NCBI GenBank assembly: GCA_031430015.1
Contig: JANPAR010000050.1
Location: forward strand, 1 to 12,958
DNA length: 12,958 bases
Origin: CANJDH01 sp031430015
GTDB lineage: Bacteria > Pseudomonadota > Gammaproteobacteria > Burkholderiales > JAEUOS01
Direction: 5' to 3'
In this document: positions 1 to 6,020 of the stretch, in pieces
Layout of the letters: each line of letters opens with the position of its first letter
Numbering within the stretch: position 1 is the stretch's first letter
Made by a program: the position numbers and the translations under genes
The notes under the pieces: generated by a model
Database searches by the model: none
What the model was told of the DNA's origin: nothing
The model's input: only the letters and a program-made list of their open reading frames with translations

Positions 1-12
1 TTGAATTCGCGT

Positions 13-55
13 CCGGTGTCGCACACCGGCGGGTGTGGGTAGCGCCCACGGTTTT
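13..55 (+). terminator. Tandem hairpins, possible terminator of a gene left of the window
   Basis: Two back-to-back hairpins are visible. The first is CCGGTGT-CGC-ACACCGG (13-29), a perfect 7-bp stem with a 3-base loop. The second is GTGGGT-AGC-GCCCAC (35-49), 6 bp with one G-T wobble, followed by GGTTTT. The second hairpin plus short T tract resembles a weak intrinsic terminator for plus-strand transcription entering from the left. There is no T run on the minus side, so it does not look like the terminator of the ankyrin operon. The T tract is short, so this is tentative. Confidence 0.3.
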
Positions 56-191
56 AAAAAGTAATCGCCGGATCTCTACTTTTGCGACCTTCGTAAGTCG
101 TTGATTTCAGGCTGTTTTTTTATTCGATTCACCAGAGAATATACATTCTAAATAATTTTAAGTTAAAACAAATCACCTGAATCAGGTCAAT
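56..191. other. AT-rich intergenic region downstream of the ankyrin gene
   Basis: This stretch is clearly richer in A and T than the coding DNA around it and carries no convincing ORF. It contains a T7 run (115-121), a small inverted repeat AGAAT-ATAC-ATTCT (136-149) and the palindrome described separately at 175-187. No RNA gene or clear promoter was recognised. It separates the minus-strand housekeeping operon from whatever lies to the left. Confidence 0.5.
175..187 (-). terminator. Short palindrome after the ankyrin gene, weak terminator candidate
   Basis: ACCTGAATCAGGT is a perfect 6-bp inverted repeat around one central base. It starts four bases beyond the TGA stop of the minus-strand ankyrin gene. 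Read on the minus strand it is followed by the T-rich GATTTGTTTTAAC. The realistic stem is only 5 bp with a 3-base loop, so termination would be weak. It could instead be a protein-binding site. Confidence 0.2.
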
Positions 192-860
192 TCAAGGCAT
201 CAGCTTCACCTTGAGAAGCTTAACCAGCTCGGCATCTTGCCGACGTTCCGCCCAGGTCAAGGCACTCTCACCGATATCACTTTTAACCGTCAAGTCGGCA
301 TCTTCATCGATCAACAATTTCACGGTTGACCGGTGGCCATTACGTACCGCCATCATTAACGCAGTTGCACCACTAGGTGAAGTTGCATCAATATATGCAT
401 GATTTTCAAGCAATAACTTAATCATCTCATTGTGGCCAGAGGTGGCCGCATAAATCAAAGGGGTCCAGCCCGGATGGTTGACCTGCGCCTCTTTGGCGAT
501 CAAAAACTTCACCACCTCAAGATGCCCATGCAGGGCAGCCAGCATCATCGCCGATTCGCCGGCGGCGTTGCGGCGGTTGAGATCAATGTCGGAGCTGGCC
601 AAGGCCTTTACTGCATCCAGCGAACCTTCCCGCGCAGCCAGATGCAGGACAGGTTGGCCTGAAGGATCCAGCGTATTGGGATCCATGCCGCGCTTTAGCC
701 ATGAGACCACTTCAGTGCCGTTGCCTGCCTTCACTGCGCTGATGAAATCGTCGTATGCTGCCGCAGTTGCCAGCGGGCTGAGCGGCGCAAACAGGCAGAC
801 CGCGGCCAACACCGTGGCGTAGCGGCGCATGCGGATCCAAACCGGGGCCAGAAAAATCAT
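192..860 (-). CDS. Exported ankyrin-repeat protein
   Basis: This 222-residue protein consists of an N-terminal export signal and about five ankyrin repeats. The signal has a hydrophobic core at about residues 14-30 and an AxA-type cleavage site near residue 35 (ATAAA before YDD), so a periplasmic location is likely. Ankyrin helices with the LHLAAREG, LAALHGHLEVVKFL, IYAATSGHNEMIKLL and MMAVRNG patterns run from about residue 67 to 196, with degenerate flanking repeats. Such repeats bind proteins; no catalytic motif is seen. The start at 860 forms an ATGA overlap with the tatD stop and has GGAGGT five bases upstream. A second Met at residue 11 (codon at 828-830) would give a more ordinary signal peptide but has a poorer ribosome binding site. 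It is last in the mltG-tmk-holB-tatD operon, a position where betaproteobacteria often carry an ankyrin gene. The partner is unknown. Confidence 0.88.
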   Translation of the reverse strand: MIFLAPVWIRMRRYATVLAAVCLFAPLSPLATAAAYDDFISAVKAGNGTEVVSWLKRGMDPNTLDPSGQPVLHLAAREGSLDAVKALASSDIDLNRRNAAGESAMMLAALHGHLEVVKFLIAKEAQVNHPGWTPLIYAATSGHNEMIKLLLENHAYIDATSPSGATALMMAVRNGHRSTVKLLIDEDADLTVKSDIGESALTWAERRQDAELVKLLKVKLMP

Positions 861-1624
861 CGCGTACCTCCAAACAAACGAAAAAAATTGTCCGTCGTGG
901 CCTCCCCTACCGCTTCGACCGAAATACCGCGCAAGCGAGCGATTTCTTCGGCCACGTGCATCACCCAGGCAGGCTCATTGGTCTTGCCGCGATGGGGTGT
1001 GGGCGCGAGGTAGGGCGAGTCGGTTTCAATCAGCATGCGGTCCAGTGGTACCAGTTGCGCCACCGCTTTGAGTTCACGAGCGCTCTTGAAAGTGACGATG
1101 CCGGAGAAGGAAATAAAGAAATTTTGCTCCAGCGCGGCGCGCGCAACTTCACGCGTCTCGGTAAAGCAGTGCATCACTCCGCCGACGTCACCCGCCCGCT
1201 CTTCGCGCATCAGGCGAATCGTGTCATCTGCTGCCGCGCGGGTGTGAATGATGAGCGGCTTTTGACACCGCCTGGCAGCGCGGATATGGGTGCGAAAGCG
1301 CTCGCGCTGCCATTCAAGATCACCAGTGAGGCGGTAGTAGTCGAGACCGGTTTCACCGACGGCGACTACCTTCGAGTGTTTCGCCAGTTCGCACAACTGA
1401 CCCTCTGACGGCTCTTCGACATCCTGATAGTCGGGATGCACCCCGGCCGACGCAAAGATGTTGTGATGCGCAGCTGCCATGTCCAACAGATCCGGCAACT
1501 CCTGCAGGTTGACACTGGCACACAAGGCATGGGTCACACGATTCTGCGCCATGGCACCCAGGATGGCCGGCAAGCGCTCCCGCAGTTCCGGGAAGTTGAT
1601 GTGGCAGTGGGAGTCTACGAACAT
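857..1624 (-). CDS. tatD: TatD family metal-dependent hydrolase (DNase)
   Basis: This 255-residue protein matches the usual length of TatD/YcfH cytoplasmic hydrolases, two-metal TIM-barrel enzymes with deoxyribonuclease activity in characterised members. The metal ligands are present in order: HxH at residues 6-8 (DSHCH), Glu91 in VGETGLDYY, His127 in IIHTRA, His152 in VMHCF and Asp202 in IETDSPYLAP. The family C-terminal NFFRLFG is also there. The gene follows holB with a 31-base gap, and its stop overlaps the ankyrin start (ATGA), which implies coupling. No clear Shine-Dalgarno sequence precedes the ATG. A four-codon ORF (ATG at 1642, MFPS then TAA) ends three bases before it. Many betaproteobacteria place a PilZ-domain gene between holB and tatD; here there is no room for one. 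Whether it is the YcfH type specifically is inferred from context. Confidence 0.95.
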   Translation of the reverse strand: MFVDSHCHINFPELRERLPAILGAMAQNRVTHALCASVNLQELPDLLDMAAAHHNIFASAGVHPDYQDVEEPSEGQLCELAKHSKVVAVGETGLDYYRLTGDLEWQRERFRTHIRAARRCQKPLIIHTRAAADDTIRLMREERAGDVGGVMHCFTETREVARAALEQNFFISFSGIVTFKSARELKAVAQLVPLDRMLIETDSPYLAPTPHRGKTNEPAWVMHVAEEIARLRGISVEAVGEATTDNFFRLFGGTR

Positions 1625-1655
1625 GGGTTATGACGGGAACATACGTTCAATTCTC

Positions 1656-2726
1656 TCAGCGTGCGTCATGCAACAGACGCCCATAGTCAATCAAGAGTTC
1701 CTCGGCAAACAAGCGCGCGTTCAAGGGATGGCCCGCCGTTCTTGTTGCGGCCACCAGCCGGCGCTGGTAACGATGCAACGCGGGCGCATTCATGCGAGCC
1801 GCACCAATTCGCAGGGCATCCTCACGCGAAGGATGAAAACGCGGGATGCCATTGCCGCCAGCCACCAGAATGAGATCAGCCACCCAGCGCATCAGCCACA
1901 GGGCGACGCGCTCATTGCCCGCCTTCTCGCATCGCTCGGCGGTAATCAGCGGATCAAATCGTCCCTCTGAAAGGGCATCAAGCAACTCGCTGCGCTCTGC
2001 CGAAAATTCATCAAGCGTGGCGGCATTGAGCGCGGCGAGAGGTGCGCCCCCTGCTTCAGCCAGACGCGCTGCGGCGTCGGCAACCCCTTGCGCGTTCAAC
2101 CACGCCAGGCACTGTGCGGCGTCAGGCGCCGCGACGGTAAATTTGGAGGCGCGGCTTCGAATCGTCGGCAGCACCTGATCCGGATGGCTGGTCACGAGCA
2201 AGAATACCGTGCCAGCCGCCGGTTCTTCCAATGTCTTAAGCAGGGCGTTGCTCGATGGAATATTGAGTGCATCGGCCGGATACACCAAGATGACCCGCGC
2301 CCCGCCCCGGTGCGTGCCGATGTTAAAGAAGCTATCGAGGGCGCGTACTTGTTCGATCTTGATTTCGCGGCTCGGCGTCTTGGACCTGGCGGCCTTTGTG
2401 CCCCCCGAGGCGCTCCCCGCGGTGCCCCCCTCAGCGCCCTCCTCGCCTTCGGCGACCGCATCGCCAGTTTGCAGGCTTTCGGGCAAAAGCGCCCGAAAAT
2501 CCGGGTGATTGCCTTCGTCAAACCAGCGGCAGGCAGGGCATTCTCCGCAGGGAGGTCCGCTTAGCGCTGGCGTCTGACACAACAAACTTTGCGCAAAAAG
2601 GGTCGCCAGCGCATGCTTACCGATGCCCGGATTACCGTGGATCAGTAGCGCGTGCGGCAAGCGTGCGCGCAAAGCGCGGAGCCGCAGCCAGTCATTTTCT
2701 AACCAACTATACTCTATATTTTTCAT
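1656..2726 (-). CDS. holB: DNA polymerase III subunit delta'
   Basis: This 356-residue protein is the stator subunit of the clamp loader that opens and loads the beta clamp during replication. Visible features are a Walker-A-like GNPGIGKHAL (31-40; the usual Ser/Thr after Lys is His), a four-Cys zinc module (Cys50, Cys60, Cys63, Cys66), the strongly conserved SNALLKTLEEP (159-169), and SRA at 191-193 where the SRC motif normally sits (Arg kept, Cys changed to Ala). A low-complexity Gly/Ala/Glu insertion (about residues 88-118) lies between the zinc module and the IKIEQVR segment. The C-terminal collar region is less conserved but present. The start forms an ATGA overlap with tmk and lacks a Shine-Dalgarno sequence. 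A hairpin sits just upstream (2729-2750), so translation probably depends on ribosomes finishing tmk. Confidence 0.95.
   Translation of the reverse strand: MKNIEYSWLENDWLRLRALRARLPHALLIHGNPGIGKHALATLFAQSLLCQTPALSGPPCGECPACRWFDEGNHPDFRALLPESLQTGDAVAEGEEGAEGGTAGSASGGTKAARSKTPSREIKIEQVRALDSFFNIGTHRGGARVILVYPADALNIPSSNALLKTLEEPAAGTVFLLVTSHPDQVLPTIRSRASKFTVAAPDAAQCLAWLNAQGVADAAARLAEAGGAPLAALNAATLDEFSAERSELLDALSEGRFDPLITAERCEKAGNERVALWLMRWVADLILVAGGNGIPRFHPSREDALRIGAARMNAPALHRYQRRLVAATRTAGHPLNARLFAEELLIDYGRLLHDAR
2401..2439 (-). repeat. G-run tract in the holB linker, possible G-quadruplex
   Basis: On the holB coding strand four G runs follow one another: GGG (2439-2437), G6 (2430-2425), G4 (2418-2415) and G6 (2406-2401), with spacers of 6, 6 and 8 bases. 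The tract consists of imperfect 12-base units and encodes the low-complexity Gly/Ala stretch of delta prime. This fits a loose G-quadruplex pattern, since one loop exceeds the common 7-base limit. It also looks like a product of replication slippage. Confidence 0.4.
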
Positions 2727-3343
2727 ATACTTGAAAATAATTCTTCAAGTAATTTATTAATTGAATTTTGGGGCAAAGTCGCGTCAATCAGACGAAATCT
2801 TGCGGGCTCGGCACCGGCAAGCTGGAGGTAGCATTCGCGCACCCGCTCATGAAAAGCCGCCTGTTCGCGCTCGAAGCGGTCTGGCTCGCGGGCACCGGCC
2901 AGCCTGCCTGCCGCAACTGCTTGCGGCACGTCGAACAGCAGCGTCATGTCCGGGTTGGTATCCGCATGGACCCAGCGCGCCAGTTGTTCGATGCGCTCCG
3001 CAGCGACACCGCGGCCGCCGCCCTGATAGGCGCGCGTGGCATCGGTGAATCGGTCAGACAGTACCCAGTTCCCACGCGCCAGCGCCGGTTCGATCACGCT
3101 GGCTACGTGTTCGCGGCGGGCGGCAAACATCAGCAGGGTTTCGGTTTCCAGATGCATTGACTCGGAGAGCAACAAGGCCCGCAGCTTTTCCCCCAGCGGC
3201 GTGCCGCCCGGCTCGCGTGTCACCACGACCTCGTGCCCACGGGCGCGCAGCATGGCCGCGACTGCAGGGATGTGGGTGCTCTTGCCGGCACCGTCGATCC
3301 CCTCAAAGGTGATGAATTTTCCGCGCGCCATGGTCACAGTCAT
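2723..3343 (-). CDS. tmk: Thymidylate kinase
   Basis: The enzyme phosphorylates dTMP to dTDP with ATP, an essential cytoplasmic step in dTTP synthesis. The P-loop EGIDGAGKST, the TREPGGTPLGEKLR substrate segment, the DRFTDATRAYQGGGRG motif and an Arg-containing LID region (AREPDRFE) all appear in the usual order. The chosen start gives 206 residues, normal for the family. The frame stays open to an upstream ATG at 3364 (213 residues), and an ATG at 3331 would begin MARGKFITFEG. The ATG at 3343 was preferred because it forms an ATGA overlap with the stop of a 28-codon upstream ORF and has a weak GGTGG before it. The stop overlaps holB (ATGA). The last dozen or so codons are unusually AT-rich (NSINKLLEELFSSI) compared with the rest of the gene. 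Confidence 0.95.
   Translation of the reverse strand: MTVTMARGKFITFEGIDGAGKSTHIPAVAAMLRARGHEVVVTREPGGTPLGEKLRALLLSESMHLETETLLMFAARREHVASVIEPALARGNWVLSDRFTDATRAYQGGGRGVAAERIEQLARWVHADTNPDMTLLFDVPQAVAAGRLAGAREPDRFEREQAAFHERVRECYLQLAGAEPARFRLIDATLPQNSINKLLEELFSSI
2729..2750 (-). promoter_or_regulatory. Hairpin over the holB start region
   Basis: ACTTGAA (2729-2735) and TTCAAGT (2744-2750) are perfect 7-base inverted arms around an 8-base AT-rich loop. In the tmk-holB mRNA the hairpin lies inside the last tmk codons, two bases before the holB ATG, where a ribosome binding site would be. A ribosome finishing tmk would melt it, so it is a plausible device for coupling holB translation to tmk. No T tract follows, so it is not a terminator. 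Confidence 0.4.
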
Positions 3344-3426
3344 CGTTGCCACCAATGCCTGCATTGCGCCGCTGCTTGAACCATTAACGTGCCTAACGTC
3401 TCTATCGTCGCTACCATTGCCAGCAT
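3340..3426 (-). CDS. Putative 28-residue leader or coupling peptide between mltG and tmk
   Basis: Direct translation shows an ATG at 3426 followed by 28 codons and a TGA at 3342-3340. The TGA overlaps the tmk ATG at 3343 as ATGA. The ATG is preceded by GAGGG with a five-base spacer, a better ribosome binding site than tmk itself has. It begins nine bases after the mltG stop. The peptide starts MLAMVATIE and ends CRHWWQR; it matches no family I know. The simplest reading is a reinitiation relay that carries ribosomes from mltG into tmk, or a short regulatory leader peptide. It could also be a chance ORF: its frame is open further upstream into mltG and it holds an imperfect direct repeat. Confidence 0.4.
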   Translation of the reverse strand: MLAMVATIETLGTLMVQAAAQCRHWWQR

Positions 3427-3429
3427 TGC
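3342..3429. repeat. 26-bp imperfect direct repeat in the mltG-tmk junction
   Basis: The 26 bases from 3342 to 3367 recur at 3404-3429 with 22 of 26 identical. The repeat offset is 62 bases, which is not a multiple of three, so the two copies are read in different frames. The left copy covers the upstream extension of the tmk frame; the right copy covers the start of the 28-codon ORF. This looks like an old local duplication that created spacer DNA. Confidence 0.5.
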
Positions 3430-3434
3430 CGCCC

Positions 3435-4559
3435 TCACCCGCCCCGCCGCTGATACTTGTTCACGGCGCGATTATGCGCTTCCAGATTCGGCGAAAACTC
3501 GTGGGTGCCGTCGCCCTTTGCGACAAAATACAGGGCATCCGTGCGCGCCGGTTTCAGCGCGGCCTGAATCGCTGCCAGCCCCGGAAGCGCGATGGGCGTC
3601 GGCGGCAGACCAGCACGTGTATAGGTGTTGTAAGGCCCGTCAGTGGTGAGGTCGCGCTTGCGCAAATTACCGTCAAACGAGACGCCCAAACCATAGATAA
3701 TGGTGGGGTCGGTCTGCAGCAACATGCCGCGCCGCAGACGGTTTACGAATACGCCGGCAATCTGTGGCCGCTCCCTGGCCTGCCCGGTCTCCTTCTCGAC
3801 AATCGATGCCATGATGAGCGCCTCGTAAGCGTTGGCATAGGGCACCCCGGGAGCGCGGCGCTCCCATTCGCCCGCAAGGCGCCTTTGCATGGCGCGATGG
3901 GCGCGCCGCAGGATGTCAATATCCTTGGCGCCCTTCGCAAATAAATACGTATCCGGAAAGAACCAGCCTTCAGGGTGGGCCGGCCCATCCACCAGCGCGA
4001 GACGCGCCAGTACAGCGGCGTCATCCAGCCCCTGGGTAAGGTGGCTCACCCCGGCGTGCGCGTCAAGCGCGGCGCGAAATTGGCGAAACGTCCAGCCTTC
4101 GGGAATCGCCAGCTCCTGCATTGTCACGTCGCCGCGCGTGAGCTTGTCGATTAGAGCGAGGGGGGTGATGCCGTTTTCAACTTCGTAGCTGCCGGCTTTG
4201 ATTTGGGTGTCGCGGCCAGAGAGGCGCGCGAGCAGCACGAGCACATCTGCATGCACCGGCAGCACGGCCGCTGCCTGCCGCGCCGCCGCACGCATCGAAC
4301 TGCCGGGGGCGACAGTGAAATCGACGCTGTCCACCCCCAGCGCCAGCGCTTGTGCGCTATACCACCAGAGGCCGCCCGCGATGCCGGCAGCCGTCAAAAA
4401 CCCAAGAAAAATCAGTGCTTTAAGGAGGTTGAACAGCGAGCGGATCACAGCGGGAGCAAGGTGGAGTACCGCTGGAAATTGCCAAACCAGTCGGTAGCTA
4501 AATGAAGTGGGAGAGTGTGCAAGTGGGCGAAGAACGCGGTCACCGGTGAAGGCGATCAT
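3435..4559 (-). CDS. mltG: Endolytic murein transglycosylase MltG (YceG family)
   Basis: MltG is an inner-membrane enzyme that cleaves nascent glycan strands and is thought to set their length. A single transmembrane segment at about residues 44-66 (LLKALIFLGFLTAAGIAGGLWW) is followed by a LysM-like region (about 79-143) and the YceG catalytic domain. That domain contains SIVEKETGQ (252-260, with Glu255 equivalent to the E. coli catalytic Glu), FVNRLRRGMLLQTDPTIIYG (271-290) and YNTYTRAGLPPTPIALPG. The start is uncertain. ATG at 4559 gives 374 residues with a 43-residue tail before the membrane helix; GTG at 4448 would put the helix near the N terminus, as in most relatives. Neither has a clear ribosome binding site. 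It is first in the operon, divergent from ygfZ. The pabC neighbour seen in gammaproteobacteria is absent. Confidence 0.93.
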   Translation of the reverse strand: MIAFTGDRVLRPLAHSPTSFSYRLVWQFPAVLHLAPAVIRSLFNLLKALIFLGFLTAAGIAGGLWWYSAQALALGVDSVDFTVAPGSSMRAAARQAAAVLPVHADVLVLLARLSGRDTQIKAGSYEVENGITPLALIDKLTRGDVTMQELAIPEGWTFRQFRAALDAHAGVSHLTQGLDDAAVLARLALVDGPAHPEGWFFPDTYLFAKGAKDIDILRRAHRAMQRRLAGEWERRAPGVPYANAYEALIMASIVEKETGQARERPQIAGVFVNRLRRGMLLQTDPTIIYGLGVSFDGNLRKRDLTTDGPYNTYTRAGLPPTPIALPGLAAIQAALKPARTDALYFVAKGDGTHEFSPNLEAHNRAVNKYQRRGG

Positions 4560-4590
4560 CAGCCGCTAAGAGGGTCACGAGGGCGCTCGC

Positions 4591-4597
4591 TATAATA
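4591..4597. promoter_or_regulatory. Shared -10 element between mltG and ygfZ
   Basis: TATAATA gives a perfect TATAAT on the plus strand (4591-4596) and TATTAT, five of six, on the minus strand (4597-4592). For mltG a TGGTCA -35 (4620-4615, four of six) lies 17 bases away, and the predicted RNA start near 4585 leaves about 25 bases before ATG 4559. For ygfZ no good -35 exists at the usual spacing; the RNA would start near 4603. It is a candidate bidirectional sigma-70 promoter. Confidence 0.5.
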
Positions 4598-4619
4598 GTG
4601 GCAACCGGGACGATTGACC

Positions 4620-5630
4620 ATGTCATTTATTGCAATACTGCCCGAATGGGGCCTGATTCACGCGTCTGGAGCGGATGCGCAGACGTTTCTGCACGGCCAG
4701 CTCACTAACGACCTATTGCATCTCGCGCCCAATGCGGCGCAGTGGAGTGGCTACTGCACCGCCAAGGGCCGCATGCTCGCCGGCTTTTTGGTCTGGCGCG
4801 ATGGTGGCGACGGGTTTTACCTCGCGACCGATCGCGCCCTGCTTCCCGGACTGGTCAAGCGCCTCAAGATGTTTGTGCTGCGCGCCAAGGCGGTGATCGA
4901 AGATTGTTCGGAGCAGTATGCGACGCTTGGTACCTACGGCGCAGAGAGTGCCGCAGGGTTGCCTGCGATGCAGGTGCGCCGCCTGGAAGCTGGCACTGGC
5001 GGGGCGGCGCTTGAAGCTACCGCGCCCGCTGCGCCGTCCGTGGCATCATTCGAGGCACCTTCAGAGGCCCCGTCCGCGACACGGGCGTGGCATATCGCGC
5101 TGCCTGCGGTGGACGGCGTACCGCGCATGCTTGTCTACACCCGCACCGGAATCGATACCGCTGCCGACGCCCCTTCACCGGCCGCATCCGCACTGCCATC
5201 TGCCACCGCTGCCGAGTGGACGCGCCTCATGGTGCTGGCAGGTGAAGCCTGGATCACGCAAGCAACGCAAGAAGCCTTCGTGCCGCAGATGATCAACTTC
5301 GACGCCCTCGACGGCATCAATTTCAAAAAGGGTTGCTACCCGGGGCAAGAAATTGTCGCGCGCGCCCATTACCGGGGCGCAGTCAAACGGCGCATGTATC
5401 GCGCAACTGTGGATGCGCCGGCCAAGGCCGGCGACGTGCTCTATGCCAGCGATCTCAATGGCCAGGAAAGTGGCCTCATTGCACTCGCCGCGCCCGCTTC
5501 AACCCACGCCCATGCGACTGAGGTTCTTGCCGTCATTCAGATTCAAAGCCATGCCTGCGCCGAGATTCACCTTGGTGCGCCGGATGGCCCGCTGCTGCGC
5601 TTCTCTCCCCTGCCCTACGCCCTCCCCTAG
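4620..5630 (+). CDS. ygfZ: YgfZ/GcvT-domain folate-binding protein
   Basis: YgfZ proteins bind tetrahydrofolate and help assemble or repair certain iron-sulfur enzymes, such as the MiaB type, in the cytoplasm. The signature KGCYPGQE with its functional cysteine is at residues 237-244 of 336, preceded by INFDALDGINFKK. The N-terminal part shows the GcvT-like FLHGQLTNDL and the GYCTAKGRMLAGFLVW segment. Two Ala/Pro/Ser-rich stretches (about residues 121-155 and 178-198) are longer than in E. coli YgfZ and are probably surface loops. ATG 4620 is chosen over the in-frame TTG at 4614; GGGA lies nine bases upstream. It diverges from mltG across about 60 bp, an arrangement common in Burkholderiales, and leads a run with the DUF4936 and NRDE genes. 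Confidence 0.93.
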   Translation: MSFIAILPEWGLIHASGADAQTFLHGQLTNDLLHLAPNAAQWSGYCTAKGRMLAGFLVWRDGGDGFYLATDRALLPGLVKRLKMFVLRAKAVIEDCSEQYATLGTYGAESAAGLPAMQVRRLEAGTGGAALEATAPAAPSVASFEAPSEAPSATRAWHIALPAVDGVPRMLVYTRTGIDTAADAPSPAASALPSATAAEWTRLMVLAGEAWITQATQEAFVPQMINFDALDGINFKKGCYPGQEIVARAHYRGAVKRRMYRATVDAPAKAGDVLYASDLNGQESGLIALAAPASTHAHATEVLAVIQIQSHACAEIHLGAPDGPLLRFSPLPYALP

Positions 5631-5717
5631 GCGGCCTGAAATTACCTGAGGTTGTCCGAGTTTGCCCGCCACCGCAACTTTGCGTCACCGCACTTCCGCC
5701 GCGAGAGCACGTCTGCC

Positions 5718-6014
5718 GTGAGTCCGATCACTGACTACTACGTGTACTACAAGGTGCAGGCCGCGCGCACGGACGGCTATATCCCGGTCGCCATTGGCAT
5801 GCAATCAGATGTCTACCGCCTCACCGGCGTGCGTGGCCGCCTTAAAAAGAAGTCGGGCGACGACAGTACGTGGATGGAGATCTACGAAGGCGTGCACCAG
5901 CGCCTGCTGTTCGAAGCGGCGCTGGCCGACTGCGTGGCGCGCTTTGGCATCGAGCAGTTTCATCTCGATGGCAGCGCGCGCAAGAGCGAGATTTTTCACG
6001 ATCCGCTGGCGTAA
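5718..6014 (+). CDS. DUF4936 family protein
   Basis: This is a small cytoplasmic protein of unknown function, 98 residues from the GTG at 5718. It begins SPITDYYVYYKV and contains a RLTGVRGRLKKK basic segment, a TWMEIYEGV strand and a LADCVARFGIEQFH helix. This layout resembles the DUF4936 family that sits between ygfZ and an NRDE gene in many betaproteobacteria; the assignment rests on memory of that context and on the motifs. The open frame extends back to a TTG at 5652, but the added residues look non-native and the family length is about 100. The ribosome binding site before the GTG is weak. The gene is six bases ahead of the NRDE gene, so the two are co-transcribed. No catalytic residues can be named. 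Confidence 0.75.
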   Translation: MSPITDYYVYYKVQAARTDGYIPVAIGMQSDVYRLTGVRGRLKKKSGDDSTWMEIYEGVHQRLLFEAALADCVARFGIEQFHLDGSARKSEIFHDPLA

Positions 6015-6020
6015 ACCACG

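Noticed and set aside
79..121. Intrinsic terminator ending in the T7 run at 115-121
   Set aside because: The nearest hairpin (about 81-98) has two wobble pairs and ends well before the T run, so the stem and T tract are not adjacent.
192..860. Ankyrin protein as a toxin, effector or defence gene
   Set aside because: It has an ordinary export signal and sits at the end of a housekeeping operon in a position usual for the group; nothing suggests a mobile or defence setting.
3036..3944. 302-codon plus-strand open frame
   Set aside because: It runs antisense through tmk and mltG, both with clear family motifs, and its translation is Arg/Ser/Pro-rich with no domain. It is a GC-driven shadow.
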